Source of the DNA: Terrabacter sp. 28
GTDB lineage: Bacteria > Actinomycetota > Actinomycetes > Actinomycetales > Dermatophilaceae
Direction of reading: 5' to 3'
NCBI GenBank assembly: GCA_000955875.1
Contig: JYOE01000011.1
Coordinates: forward strand, 186,001-250,000
Length of the DNA stretch: 64,000 bases
Of the stretch, positions 18,888 to 28,005 are shown piece by piece. The translations under genes were made by a program, and so were the position numbers. Numbering within the stretch: position 1 is the stretch's first letter; every line of letters begins with the position of its first letter. The notes under the pieces were generated by a model, which was not told the origin of the DNA, ran no database searches, and saw nothing but the letters and a program-made list of their open reading frames with translations.

Positions 18888-18916
18888 AAGGTAGGGTCCG
18901 GGTCCACCACTGTCAA
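18888..18916 (-). promoter_or_regulatory. sigma70-type promoter of the leftward rhamnoside operon
   Basis: On the minus strand: perfect -35 TTGACA (18916-18911), 17-nt spacer, -10 TACCTT (18893-18888). The operator TGAATCGCTTCA falls just downstream, so repressor binding would block initiation or escape. The -35 lies inside ACTGTCAACAGT (18909-18920), a short inverted repeat. Confidence 0.65.
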
Positions 18917-18989
18917 CAGTTTTCGCGATCTTCCTGCATTTCGTGCTTATATTGAGCCTCATTGGCACTAGGCAAGCCCTCTCCCGGAC

Positions 18990-19018
18990 TTGACCACTTC
19001 CCCGCCCTGCGCTTTACT
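18990..19018 (+). promoter_or_regulatory. probable promoter of the rightward rha operon
   Basis: TTGACC (18990-18995), then 17 nt, then TTTACT (19013-19018). The -10 is a weaker match than that of the divergent promoter, but its spacing to operator 2 mirrors the leftward arrangement. Confidence 0.45.
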
Positions 19019-19032
19019 CGTCACCATACTTC

Positions 19033-19044
19033 TGAAACGCTTCA
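19033..19044. promoter_or_regulatory. LacI-family operator 2 (rightward operon)
   Basis: TGAAACGCTTCA, a near-perfect LacI-class palindrome 36 nt before the rhaI start codon and downstream of the predicted promoter. It differs from operator 1 at one base; the two sites are 170 bp apart, so looping is possible. Confidence 0.8.
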
Positions 19045-19080
19045 TTGCAGTGTTTACGTGCTCTCACGGATCGGACGACC

Positions 19081-20247
19081 ATGACGAACTTCAGCGACAT
19101 CTCGGGGCAGCTCGAGCACCAGGCCATCGAGCTGCCCTCGTGGGCCTTCGGCAACTCCGGCACCCGGTTCAAGGTGTTCAGCACGGAGGGCACACCGCGC
19201 ACGGTCGAGGAGAAGCTCGCCGACGCCGCGACGGTTCACCGCCTCACCGGGCTCGCACCCTCGGTCGCGTTGCACATCCCGTGGGACCGGGTCGACGACT
19301 ACGACAAGCTCTCGCGCATCGCGGAGGACCTCGGGGTACGGCTCGGCACCATCAACTCCAACACCTTCCAGGACGACGACTACAAGTTCGGCAGCCTCAC
19401 CCACGTCGACGAGCGAATCCGGGCCAAGGCCGTGGCCCACCACCTCGAGTGCATCGACATCATGGACGTCACCGGGAGCCGGGACCTCAAGATCTGGCTG
19501 GCCGACGGCACGAACTACCCGGGCCAGGCCGACCTGCGCGACCGACAGGACCGGCTCGCCGACAGCCTGCAGCAGATCTACGGGCGGCTCGGCGAGCACC
19601 AGCGGCTCGTGCTCGAGTACAAGTTCTTCGAGCCGGCCTTCTACGCCACCGACGTGCCCGACTGGGGCACCTCGCTGTTGCACTGCCTTGCCCTGGGTGA
19701 CCGGGCCAAGGTCTGCCTCGACACGGGGCACCACGCCCCTGGGACGAACATCGAGTTCATCGTCATGCAGCTTCTCCGTGTCGGGCGGCTCGGCTCGTTC
19801 GACTTCAACTCGCGCTTCTATGCCGACGACGACCTCATCGTCGGCGCGGCCGACCCGTTCCAGCTCTTCCGCACCCTCTTCGAGGTGATCCGCGGGGGCG
19901 GCTACGCCGAGGACAGCGACGTCGCGTTCATGCTCGACCAGTGCCACAACGTCGAGGACAAGATCCCCGGGCAGATCCGCTCGGTGCTCAACGTCCAGGA
20001 GATGACGGCCCGGGCTCTGCTCGTCGACCGCGCCGCCCTCGCCGAGGCCGAGCGGGCGGGCGACGTGCTCGGTGCCAACGGCGTCCTCATGGATGCCTTC
20101 TACACCGACGTCCGCACCGACCTCGCGCAGTGGCGTGGTGACCACGGCCTGCCGGCCGACCCGATGAAGGCGTACGCCGCAAGCGGCTACCAGGACCAGA
20201 TCGCCGCCGACCGCATCGGCGGGACACAGGCGGGCTGGGGTGCCTGA
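19081..20247 (+). CDS. rhaI: L-rhamnose isomerase (RhaI type)
   Basis: A 388-residue TIM-barrel isomerase converting L-rhamnose to L-rhamnulose in the cytosol, of the Pseudomonas stutzeri/Bacteroidetes-like RhaI class rather than E. coli RhaA. Candidate metal-binding positions lie in LVLEYKFFEPAF (Glu), VCLDTGHHAPGTN (Asp, His) and SFDFNSRFYADDD (Asp residues). The ATG giving MTNFSDISG was chosen; an in-frame upstream start would overlap operator 2. First gene of the rightward operon; the product of each gene up to lutC acts on the product of the one before, apart from the LacI regulator. Confidence 0.93.
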   Translation: MTNFSDISGQLEHQAIELPSWAFGNSGTRFKVFSTEGTPRTVEEKLADAATVHRLTGLAPSVALHIPWDRVDDYDKLSRIAEDLGVRLGTINSNTFQDDDYKFGSLTHVDERIRAKAVAHHLECIDIMDVTGSRDLKIWLADGTNYPGQADLRDRQDRLADSLQQIYGRLGEHQRLVLEYKFFEPAFYATDVPDWGTSLLHCLALGDRAKVCLDTGHHAPGTNIEFIVMQLLRVGRLGSFDFNSRFYADDDLIVGAADPFQLFRTLFEVIRGGGYAEDSDVAFMLDQCHNVEDKIPGQIRSVLNVQEMTARALLVDRAALAEAERAGDVLGANGVLMDAFYTDVRTDLAQWRGDHGLPADPMKAYAASGYQDQIAADRIGGTQAGWGA

Positions 20248-20284
20248 GCCGACCATCCCTCCCGAGAACCCTGGGCTACCAGAC

Positions 20285-20319
20285 CAACTGAACCACCTGA
20301 CCGACTGAGCCACCTGAGG
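20285..20319 (+). repeat. short degenerate tandem repeat before rhaEW
   Basis: Four consecutive 8-9 nt units (CAACTGAAC, CACCTGACC, GACTGAGC, CACCTGAGG) fill the leader between rhaI and the next gene. The last unit supplies GAGG for the ribosome-binding site. Probably slippage-derived; no structure is evident. Confidence 0.4.
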
Positions 20320-20330
20320 AAGACACCGAG

Positions 20331-22376
20331 ATGACCAACACCGCCGTTGCCGAGCTGCTCGCCCGATCGAACCGGCTGGGCGCCGACCCGCGGAACACCA
20401 ACTACGCCGGGGGCAACACCTCGGCCAAGGGCACCGAGACCGACCCCGTCACCGGTGAGGAGGTCGAGCTGCTCTGGGTCAAGGGCTCCGGCGGCGACCT
20501 CGGCACCCTCACCGAGCCCGGGCTCGCCGTGTTGCGGCTCGACCGGATGCGCAGCCTCGCAGGCGTCTATCCCGGCATCGACCGCGAGGACGAGATGGTC
20601 GCGGCGTTCGACTACTGCCTGCACGGCAAGGGGGGTGCCGCCCCTTCGATCGACACCGCGATGCACGGCCTCGTCGACGCTTCCCACGTCGACCACCTCC
20701 ACCCTGACAGCGGCATCGCCATCGCGACAGCGAAGGACGGCGAGCAGCTGACCAAGGAGATCTTCGGCGAGAAGGTCGTCTGGGTGCCGTGGCGTCGCCC
20801 GGGCTTCCAGCTCGGGCTCGACATCGCCGCCGTCAAGGAGGCCAACCCGCAGGCGGCCGGAACGATCCTCGGCGGCCACGGCATCACGGCGTGGGGCGGC
20901 ACGAGCGACGAGGCGGAGGCCAACTCGCTCTGGATCATCGAGACCGCACAGGCCTACCTCGACGAGCACGGCTCAGCCGAGCCCTTCGGCCCGGAGGTGC
21001 CGGCGTATGCCGCCCTGCCGCAGGCCGAGCGGCGCGCCAAGGCCGCGGCGCTGGCCCCCTACCTCCGCGCCGTCGCCTCCCAGGACCGCGCGATGGTCGG
21101 CCACTTCACGGACGCCGACGTGGTGCTCGACTTCCTCGGCCACGAGAAGCTGACCCAGCTCGCCGCTCTCGGCACGTCGTGCCCCGACCACTTCCTCCGC
21201 ACGAAGGTCAAGCCGCTCGTCGTCGACCTGGCGAGCGACGCCTCGGTCGACGAGATCATCGCGCGCCTGCCCGAGCTGCACGCGGCCTACCGCGACGACT
21301 ACCAGGGCTACTACGACCGCAACGCCACCCCTGACTCCCCCGCCCTCCGTGGCGCCGACCCGGCCATCGTCCTCGTGCCCGGCGTCGGGATGTTCTCCTT
21401 CGGCAAGGACAAGCAGACCGCCCGCGTGGCCGGCGAGTTCTACGTCAACGCCATCAACGTCATGCGCGGCGCCGAGTCGGTCTCGACCTACGCCCCCATC
21501 GACGAGAGCGAGAAGTTCCGCATCGAGTACTGGGCGCTCGAGGAGGCCAAGCTCCAGCGGATGCCCAAGCCCCGCAGCCACGCCGGTCGCATCGCTCTCG
21601 TCACCGGGGCCGCCTCCGGCATCGGCAAGGCGATCGCCGCCCGCCTCGCCGCCGAGGGCGCCTGCGTCGTCATCGCCGACCTCGACCTGGCCCGGGCTCA
21701 GGAGGCCGCAGCCGAGATCAGCGGAGCCAGGGGCGCCGACGTCGCGGTCGGAGTCCAGGCGGACGTCACCGATGCGACCCAGGTACAGGCCGCCGTCGAC
21801 GCCACCCTGCTCGCCTTCGGCGGGATCGACCTGCTCGTCAACAACGCCGGCCTGTCCATCAGCAAGCCGCTGCTCGACACCACCGAGGCCGACTGGGACC
21901 TCCAGCACGACGTCATGGCCAAGGGCAGCTTCCTCGTGGCGCAGGCCGCGGCCCGCGCCATGATCGCCCAGAGGCTCGGCGGCGACATCCTCTACATCTC
22001 GAGCAAGAACTCCGTCTTCGCCGGCCCGAACAACATCGCCTACAGCGCCGTCAAGGCCGACCAGGCCCACCAGGTGCGGCTGCTCGCGGCCGAGCTCGGC
22101 GAGCACGGCGTGCGGGTCAACGGCATCAACCCCGACGGCGTGGTCCGGGGCAGCGGCATCTTCGCGGGCGGCTGGGGCGCCAAGCGCGCCGCCGTCTACG
22201 GCGTGCCCGAGGAGGAGCTCGGTGCGTACTACGCCAAGCGCACCCTGCTCGGACGCGAGGTGCTGCCCGAACACGTCGCGAACGCCGCGGCCGTCCTGAC
22301 CTCCGACGAGCTCAGCCACACCACCGGCCTGCACGTCCCCGTCGACGCCGGCGTCGCCGCCGCGTTCCTGCGCTGA
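20331..22376 (+). CDS. rhaEW: bifunctional rhamnulose-1-phosphate aldolase / lactaldehyde dehydrogenase
   Basis: A 681-residue fusion. The N-terminal ~400 residues are a class II aldolase with zinc-ligand motif HVDHLHPDS and catalytic-site residues in the YAGGNTSAKG block; it splits L-rhamnulose-1-phosphate into dihydroxyacetone phosphate and L-lactaldehyde. The C-terminal ~250 residues are a short-chain dehydrogenase: NAD-binding TGAASGIG, NNAG, and active-site YSAVK. It should oxidise lactaldehyde to L-lactate. The fused form occurs in actinobacterial, Bacillus and alphaproteobacterial rhamnose loci. It lies 83 nt after rhaI and 4 nt before rhaB. The lutABC genes downstream supply the next step for the lactate. 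Confidence 0.93.
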   Translation: MTNTAVAELLARSNRLGADPRNTNYAGGNTSAKGTETDPVTGEEVELLWVKGSGGDLGTLTEPGLAVLRLDRMRSLAGVYPGIDREDEMVAAFDYCLHGKGGAAPSIDTAMHGLVDASHVDHLHPDSGIAIATAKDGEQLTKEIFGEKVVWVPWRRPGFQLGLDIAAVKEANPQAAGTILGGHGITAWGGTSDEAEANSLWIIETAQAYLDEHGSAEPFGPEVPAYAALPQAERRAKAAALAPYLRAVASQDRAMVGHFTDADVVLDFLGHEKLTQLAALGTSCPDHFLRTKVKPLVVDLASDASVDEIIARLPELHAAYRDDYQGYYDRNATPDSPALRGADPAIVLVPGVGMFSFGKDKQTARVAGEFYVNAINVMRGAESVSTYAPIDESEKFRIEYWALEEAKLQRMPKPRSHAGRIALVTGAASGIGKAIAARLAAEGACVVIADLDLARAQEAAAEISGARGADVAVGVQADVTDATQVQAAVDATLLAFGGIDLLVNNAGLSISKPLLDTTEADWDLQHDVMAKGSFLVAQAAARAMIAQRLGGDILYISSKNSVFAGPNNIAYSAVKADQAHQVRLLAAELGEHGVRVNGINPDGVVRGSGIFAGGWGAKRAAVYGVPEEELGAYYAKRTLLGREVLPEHVANAAAVLTSDELSHTTGLHVPVDAGVAAAFLR

Positions 22377-22380
22377 CACC

Positions 22381-23790
22381 ATGCCCGTACGCGTGTTCGG
22401 CGCCGTCGACATCGGCGCCTCCGGTGGCCGGGTCATGGCCGGTGTGGTCGACGGCGCGTCGACCACCCTGCACACGCTGCACCGGTTCCCGAACGGGCCG
22501 GTGCAGCGTGACGGCCACCTCCGCTGGGACCTGACCCGGCTGTGGTCCGAGGTGCTCACCGGTCTGCGGCTGCTCGCGCGGGAGTTCCCCGAGACCGAGT
22601 CTGTCGGCGTCGACACCTGGGCCGTCGACTACGTCCTCCTCGACGCCGACCGGAGGCTCCTCGCCGAGCCGGTCTCCTACCGCGACGGCCGCAGCGGGGC
22701 CGGCGTGCACCTCGTCCACGAGCGCGTCACCCAGGAGGAGCTGTACGCCGTCAACGGCCTGCAGTTCCTGCCGTTCACGACGGTCTACCAGCTCCAAGCC
22801 GAGAAGTCGGCGAGTCTGTGGGACAGGGCATCCCACGTTGCGCTGCTCCCCGACTGGCTGGCCCTGCAGCTGACCGGCGAGCTCCGCACGGAGGTCACCA
22901 ACGCCTCCACGACCGGGCTGCTCGACGCCAGGACCGGCCGCTGGGCCAAGGACCTCCTCGACCGGCTCGACATCCCGTCCGACCTGCTCGCTCCCCTCAT
23001 CACCCCCGGCGAGGTCGTCGGGCCGCTGGCGAGCGCGGCTGTCGAGCTGACGGGCCTGCGGCCGGGAACCCTCGTCACCGCCGTGGGTTCACACGACACC
23101 GCCTCCGCCGTCGTCGCCGTGCCTGCGACGACGAGTCGCTTCGCGTACGTCTCGAGCGGCACGTGGTCGCTCGCCGGCCTCGAGCTCGAGGCGCCCGTCC
23201 TGACGGACGACAGCCGGCGGGCCAACTTCACCAACGAGGGAGGTGTCGACGGGAGGACCCGCTTCCTGCGCAACGTCGGGGGCCTCTGGCTGCTCCAGGA
23301 GTCGATGCGCGAGTGGTCGGACCGCGGACTCCCTGTCGCGCTCGACACGCTCCTCGCCGACGCACAACGGCTTCCCGCGGGAGGCCCTGTCGTCGACGTC
23401 GACGACGACGCCTTCATCGCACCCGGCGGCATGCCGGAGCGCATCGCGGCCGCCGCCGGGGTGCCGCTGCCGGACCCCCCACGCACGGTGCGGTGCATCC
23501 TCGACTCGCTCGCGACGGCATACGCCTCCACGACCCGTCGGGCCGCCGAGCTCGCGGGCACCGACGTCGACGTCATCCACGTCGTCGGCGGCGGCTCGCG
23601 CAACCACCTTCTCTGCCAGGCCACCGCGGACCTGACCGGGCTGACCGTCATCGCGGGCCCGGTCGAGGCCACCGCCCTCGGCAACGTGCTCGTCCAGGCG
23701 CGCGCTCTCGGCGCTGCCCCCGCGACACTGGAGGAGATCCGGACCGACCTCGCCGCGACGCAGGCACTGCGCGTGCACATGCCCTCGTGA
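22381..23790 (+). CDS. rhaB: rhamnulokinase
   Basis: A 469-residue FGGY-family sugar kinase that phosphorylates L-rhamnulose at C1 with ATP. The phosphate 1 loop is DIGASGGRVMAG near the N-terminus. VDTWAVDYVLLD contains the catalytic Asp region, SSGTWSLAGLE is a phosphate loop, and GGGSRNHLLCQATADLTG is the adenosine motif. Length and motif order are normal for RhaB. It is translated 4 nt after the aldolase fusion gene. Confidence 0.95.
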   Translation: MPVRVFGAVDIGASGGRVMAGVVDGASTTLHTLHRFPNGPVQRDGHLRWDLTRLWSEVLTGLRLLAREFPETESVGVDTWAVDYVLLDADRRLLAEPVSYRDGRSGAGVHLVHERVTQEELYAVNGLQFLPFTTVYQLQAEKSASLWDRASHVALLPDWLALQLTGELRTEVTNASTTGLLDARTGRWAKDLLDRLDIPSDLLAPLITPGEVVGPLASAAVELTGLRPGTLVTAVGSHDTASAVVAVPATTSRFAYVSSGTWSLAGLELEAPVLTDDSRRANFTNEGGVDGRTRFLRNVGGLWLLQESMREWSDRGLPVALDTLLADAQRLPAGGPVVDVDDDAFIAPGGMPERIAAAAGVPLPDPPRTVRCILDSLATAYASTTRRAAELAGTDVDVIHVVGGGSRNHLLCQATADLTGLTVIAGPVEATALGNVLVQARALGAAPATLEEIRTDLAATQALRVHMPS

Positions 23791-23849
23791 GCAGGGTGCG
23801 GCGCGGACCGCTGCCGGCGCGATACGTTGCTGCGACGAGAGGAGGGCCC

Positions 23850-24887
23850 ATGGCCAAGGTGAGCATCAAGGACGTCGCGGCCCGGGCCGGCGTCTCCCTC
23901 GGCACCGTGTCCAACGTGCTCAACCGTCCCTCGGCGGTGCGGGCGGCGACCCGTGCCAAGGTCGAGTCGGCCATCGCCGAGCTCGGCTTCGTGCCCAACG
24001 CCTCGGCCCGGCAGCTCGCGGCCGGGCGCTCGCGCACGATCGCCTACCTCGTGCTCGACGCCACGAACCCCTTCTTCACGGACGTCGCGCGCGGCATCGA
24101 GGAGGTCGCCAAGGCGGAGGGTCTGGCGCTCTTCATCTGCAACAGCGACCAGGACGCCGACCGTGAGGACCAGTACCTCGAGCAGCTCACCGAGCTGCGG
24201 GCCCGGGGCGTGCTGATCACGGCCATGGACTACGCCAACCCCCGCCTCCAGCGCCTGCGCGACACCGGCGTGCCGGTGGTCCTCGTCGACCGGGCGCCGG
24301 AGGAGAGCAGCGAGTGGTGCACCGTGGGCGTCGACGACGTCGCCGGTGGCGAGCTGGCGGTCACGCACCTCGTCGAGGCGGGCCACACCCGTCTCGCCTT
24401 CGTCGGCGGGCCGGCCGACATCCCCCAGGTCCACGACCGGCACGTGGGTGCCGCTGCGGCGACCGCGGCAGCCGGCCTCCCGGAGAAGGCGCTCACCCTG
24501 ATCCGCACGTCGGGCCTGACGATCGCCGAGGGCCGCAGGGCCGGCGAACGCCTGCTCGGCCTGCCCCGGCGCACGCGTCCCACCGGCGTGTTCTGCGCCA
24601 ACGACTTGCTCGCCCTGGGCCTGCTCCAGCACCTGACCCAGCACGGCGTCCGGGTGCCCGACGACGTGGCCATCGTGGGCTACGACGACATCGAGTTCGC
24701 CTCTGCCGCGGCGGTGCCGCTGACCTCGGTGGCGCAGCCTCGGCACCTGCTCGGCCGAACTGCTGCTCGGCTGCTGGCCGACGAGGCCGAACGTGGCGCC
24801 GACCACGAGCACCAGCACGTCGTCTTCCCACCCGAGCTCGTCGCGCGGGCGTCGACCGCCGTGCCGGCGGCAGCGAGGCACGCATGA
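23850..24887 (+). CDS. LacI-family transcriptional regulator of the rhamnose regulon
   Basis: A 345-residue regulator. The N-terminal helix-turn-helix and hinge are VSIKDVAARAGVSLGTVSNV and LNRPSAV, followed by a periplasmic-binding-protein-like effector domain (about 60-335). The ATG has GAGAGGAGGG 6 nt upstream. It is in the operon it is predicted to control, between rhaB and lutA. The two TGAANCGNTTCA sites in the divergent promoter region fit the DNA-binding preference of this family. The inducer is probably L-rhamnose or a pathway intermediate; that is inference. Confidence 0.9.
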   Translation: MAKVSIKDVAARAGVSLGTVSNVLNRPSAVRAATRAKVESAIAELGFVPNASARQLAAGRSRTIAYLVLDATNPFFTDVARGIEEVAKAEGLALFICNSDQDADREDQYLEQLTELRARGVLITAMDYANPRLQRLRDTGVPVVLVDRAPEESSEWCTVGVDDVAGGELAVTHLVEAGHTRLAFVGGPADIPQVHDRHVGAAAATAAAGLPEKALTLIRTSGLTIAEGRRAGERLLGLPRRTRPTGVFCANDLLALGLLQHLTQHGVRVPDDVAIVGYDDIEFASAAAVPLTSVAQPRHLLGRTAARLLADEAERGADHEHQHVVFPPELVARASTAVPAAARHA

Positions 24888-25627
24888 GGATCGCCTTGTT
24901 CGTCACCTGCCTCGGCGACGTGCTCTTCCCCGACGTGGCGCGGGCGACGGTGGCCGTGCTCGAGCGCCTCGGCCACGACGTCGTCTTCCCCGAGGCGCAG
25001 ACGTGCTGCGGCCAGATGCACACCAACACCGGCTACCAGCACGACGCCGTCGGCCTGGTGCGCCACCACGTCGACGTCTTCGAGCAGGCAATGGCACGGG
25101 GCTGCGAGGCCGTCGTGGCGCCGTCGGGCTCGTGCGTCGGCTCGGTGCGCCACCAGCACGCCGCCGTCGCGAGGCGCAGCGGTGACGAGGCGCTCGCGGT
25201 TCGCGCCGAGGCTGTCGCCGCGCGCACCTTCGAGCTGTCCGAGCTGCTCGTCGACGTGCTCGGGGTCACCGACGTCGGCGCCGCCTACCCGCACCGCGTC
25301 ACCTACCACCCGACCTGTCACTCGCTGCGTCTGCTCGGGGTCGGCGACCGGCCGCTCCAGCTCTTGCGGGCCGTCCGGGGCATCGACCTCGTCGAGCTGC
25401 CTGCCGCGGACTCGTGCTGCGGCTTCGGTGGCACCTTCTCGGTGAAGAACGCTGACACCTCGACCGCGATGCTCGCCGACAAGATGTCGGCGGTGCTCGC
25501 GACCGACGCAGAAGTCGTCACGGCCGGCGACGCGTCGTGCCTCATGCACATCGGCGGCGGCCTGTCCCGGCTGCGCACCGGAGTGCGCCCGGTGCACCTC
25601 GCCGAGATCCTCGCGAGCACCGCATGA
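24884..25627 (+). CDS. lutA: lactate utilization protein A (cysteine-rich Fe-S subunit)
   Basis: A 247-residue protein with two CCG-type domains: TCCGQMHTNTGYQH near the N-terminus and DSCCGFGG near residue 180, which ligate an iron-sulfur cluster. It is one of three subunits of the LutABC L-lactate oxidase complex that converts L-lactate to pyruvate. Its start overlaps lacI by 4 nt. Its place directly after rhamnose genes, with lactaldehyde dehydrogenase in the same operon, indicates it disposes of rhamnose-derived L-lactate. Confidence 0.93.
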   Translation: MRIALFVTCLGDVLFPDVARATVAVLERLGHDVVFPEAQTCCGQMHTNTGYQHDAVGLVRHHVDVFEQAMARGCEAVVAPSGSCVGSVRHQHAAVARRSGDEALAVRAEAVAARTFELSELLVDVLGVTDVGAAYPHRVTYHPTCHSLRLLGVGDRPLQLLRAVRGIDLVELPAADSCCGFGGTFSVKNADTSTAMLADKMSAVLATDAEVVTAGDASCLMHIGGGLSRLRTGVRPVHLAEILASTA

Positions 25628-27129
25628 GCACCTTCCTGGGTATGCCGCAGGGCCGGGTCCCCGGTCCCGCCGCCGACACTGCGGTGGGCCAGCTCACCGG
25701 CGACCGGCCCTTCCCGGCCGCCGCGCGCGACGCGCTGGGGAACACGCAGCTGCGCCGCAACCTCGCCCACGCGACCTCGACGATCCGCGCGAAGCGCGCT
25801 GCCGTCGTCGGCGAGGTGCCCGACTGGGAGGCGCTGCGCGAGGCCGGCTCGGCGATCAAGGCCGACACGATGGCCCGGCTGCCCGAGCTCCTCGAGCAGC
25901 TCGAGGCCAACGTCACCGCGCGCGGCGGCACCGTGCACTGGGCGCGCGACGCGGCCGAGGCCAACCGCATCGTCCTCGACCTCGTGCGGGCGACGGGCGA
26001 GAACGAGGTCGTCAAGGTCAAGTCGATGGCCACGCAGGAGATCGGCCTCAACGAGGCCCTCGAGGGCGCCGGCATCACCGCCCACGAGACCGACCTCGCC
26101 GAGCTCATCGTCCAGCTCGGCCACGACAAGCCGTCTCACATCCTCGTGCCCGCCATCCACCGAGGTCGCTCGGAGATCCGCGAGATCTTCGCCCGCGAGA
26201 TGCCGGGTGTCGACCCCGGCCTCACCGACGAGCCGGCCGTGCTCGCCGCGGCCGCCCGGACCCACCTGCGCGAGGTCTTCCTCCGGGCGAAGGTGGCCGT
26301 CTCGGGCGCCAACTTCGGTGTGGCCGAGACCGGCACGCTGACCGTCGTCGAGTCCGAGGGCAACGGGCGCATGTGCCTCACGCTCCCCGAGACGCTCATC
26401 ACCGTCATGGGCATCGAGAAGGTCGTGCCGACCTGGCGAGACCTCGAGGTGTTCCTCCAGCTGCTGCCCCGCAGCTCGACCGGTGAGCGGATGAACCCCT
26501 ACACCTCGAGCTGGGCCGGCGTCACGCCCGGCGACGGGCCGCAGGAGTTCCACCTCGTGCTGCTCGACAACGGTCGCACGCGCGCCCTGGCGGACGACCT
26601 CGGCCGCACCGCGCTGCACTGCATCCGCTGCTCGGCCTGCCTCAACGTCTGCCCGGTCTACGAGCGAACCGGAGGGCACGCGTACGGATCGGTCTACCCC
26701 GGTCCGATCGGGGCCGTGCTCACCCCGTTCCTCACCGGCATCACCGGCGGGTCCGACCCCAACGACTCGCTGCCGTACGCGTCGAGCCTCTGCGGCGCCT
26801 GCTACGACGTGTGCCCGGTCAAGATCAACATCCCCGACCTGCTCGTCGAGCTGCGCGCCGAGCACACCGAGGCGCACGCTGCCAGGCACCGGCTCCCCAC
26901 ATCCGAGGCCGCGGCGATGAAGGCAGCCGCTTGGGTGATGGCCGACCCGAAGCGCTTCGCGCGGGTCGGGCGCGCGGCGACGAGGGGTCGGCACGGCATA
27001 CGACAGGGCAAGCCGGTGCTGCCGCTCCCGCCGCCGCTCAGCGGCTGGACCGCGTCGCGCGACGTGCCGAGCCCGCCCGCCGAGACGTTCCGCGACTGGT
27101 GGGCGCGGACGCGAGGTGACCGGCCGTGA
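25624..27129 (+). CDS. lutB: lactate utilization protein B (ferredoxin-type Fe-S subunit)
   Basis: A 501-residue protein. The N-terminal LUD domain contains VKVKSMATQEIGLNEAL and AETGTLTVVESEGNGR. The C-terminal half has two [4Fe-4S] motifs, CIRCSACLNVCPVY and CGACYDVCPVKI. The tail ends in a helical segment. It forms a complex with LutA and LutC in the cytosol. The ATG overlaps lutA by 4 nt. Confidence 0.95.
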   Translation: MSTFLGMPQGRVPGPAADTAVGQLTGDRPFPAAARDALGNTQLRRNLAHATSTIRAKRAAVVGEVPDWEALREAGSAIKADTMARLPELLEQLEANVTARGGTVHWARDAAEANRIVLDLVRATGENEVVKVKSMATQEIGLNEALEGAGITAHETDLAELIVQLGHDKPSHILVPAIHRGRSEIREIFAREMPGVDPGLTDEPAVLAAAARTHLREVFLRAKVAVSGANFGVAETGTLTVVESEGNGRMCLTLPETLITVMGIEKVVPTWRDLEVFLQLLPRSSTGERMNPYTSSWAGVTPGDGPQEFHLVLLDNGRTRALADDLGRTALHCIRCSACLNVCPVYERTGGHAYGSVYPGPIGAVLTPFLTGITGGSDPNDSLPYASSLCGACYDVCPVKINIPDLLVELRAEHTEAHAARHRLPTSEAAAMKAAAWVMADPKRFARVGRAATRGRHGIRQGKPVLPLPPPLSGWTASRDVPSPPAETFRDWWARTRGDRP

Positions 27130-27755
27130 GCGCCCGCGACGAGATGCTCGCGCGCATCCGCCGGGCGCGCGGGGACGCGTCCGAGGGGCCGCCCGTGCCC
27201 GGCAGCTACCGCGTCGCAGGCGAGCACGCACCCGGCTCCGACGCGGTCGTCGCGCAGCTCGTCGACCGGCTCGAGGACTACCGGGCGACCGTGGTCCGCG
27301 CCGGCGGCGACGACGTCGCGATCGGCGCCGCCGTCGCCGCCGCCCTCGCCGGGCGCGGCATCCACGAGGTGGTGCACGCGCCCGGCGTCCCCGACGCCTG
27401 GGTGCGCGGGGTCCACGTGGCGCGCAGCGACGACGGCACCGCCTCCGCCCGTGACCTCGACGCGGTGCCGGCCGTCGTCACCGGCAGTGTCGCCGCGGTC
27501 TCCGAGACCGGCACGATCGCGCTCGACGGAGGTCCACTCTGCGGGCGGCGCGCGCTCAGCCTCGTGCCCGACACGCACGTCTGCGTCGTACGCGTGCAGG
27601 ACGTCGTGCAGACCGTGCCCGAAGGCCTGGGCCGGCTCGACCCGACGCGGCCGACCACCCTGATCAGCGGGCCGTCGGCCACCAGCGACATCGAGCTCAG
27701 CCGTGTCGAGGGCGTCCACGGCCCACGCACGCTCGTCGTCGTGCTGGCCGGCTGA
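27126..27755 (+). CDS. lutC: lactate utilization protein C (LUD domain)
   Basis: A 209-residue LUD-domain subunit of the lactate oxidation complex. Typical blocks are AAVSETGTIAL and LVPDTHVCVVRVQDVVQTVPE, and SGPSATSDIELSRVEGVHGP near the C-terminus. It has a GTG start overlapping lutB by 4 nt and is the last gene of the rha-lut operon. Confidence 0.94.
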   Translation: MSARDEMLARIRRARGDASEGPPVPGSYRVAGEHAPGSDAVVAQLVDRLEDYRATVVRAGGDDVAIGAAVAAALAGRGIHEVVHAPGVPDAWVRGVHVARSDDGTASARDLDAVPAVVTGSVAAVSETGTIALDGGPLCGRRALSLVPDTHVCVVRVQDVVQTVPEGLGRLDPTRPTTLISGPSATSDIELSRVEGVHGPRTLVVVLAG

Positions 27756-27780
27756 GACGCACGACCGCCCGTGCCCGACA

Positions 27781-27900
27781 ATGGGTGACATGCTCATGGG
27801 AAACAAGAAGGCCCAGCGGATCACCGTCGGCATCGTCATCGGAGTGATCGTCGTCAGCCTGGCGCTGTCGCTCATCTCCACGGCGAGCGCGACGCCCTGA
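27781..27900 (+). CDS. 39-residue single-pass membrane peptide, unknown function
   Basis: A short reading frame encoding a basic N-terminus (MGNKKAQR) followed by one hydrophobic helix (ITVGIVIGVIVVSLALSLI) and a short polar tail. Three in-frame ATGs (27781, 27790, 27796) are possible and no strong RBS distinguishes them. The composition is convincing for a genuine small membrane protein; nothing indicates its role. It lies 25 nt after lutC and could be co-transcribed. Confidence 0.5.
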   Translation: MGDMLMGNKKAQRITVGIVIGVIVVSLALSLISTASATP

Positions 27901-28005
27901 TGCAGCAAGGGCCTAGGACCTCCGTCGCGGAACGGCGAATCCGCCCGTCGACAGGGGCTGCCCACGCTGCGCGAGGTCGCAGCCCGAGTCAGCGGCCCCT
28001 CGATT

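Noticed and set aside
18909..18920. ACTGTCAACAGT as an independent operator
   Set aside because: The arms are only 5 bp and the core is the -35 box TTGACA; a single short occurrence is not enough to call a site.
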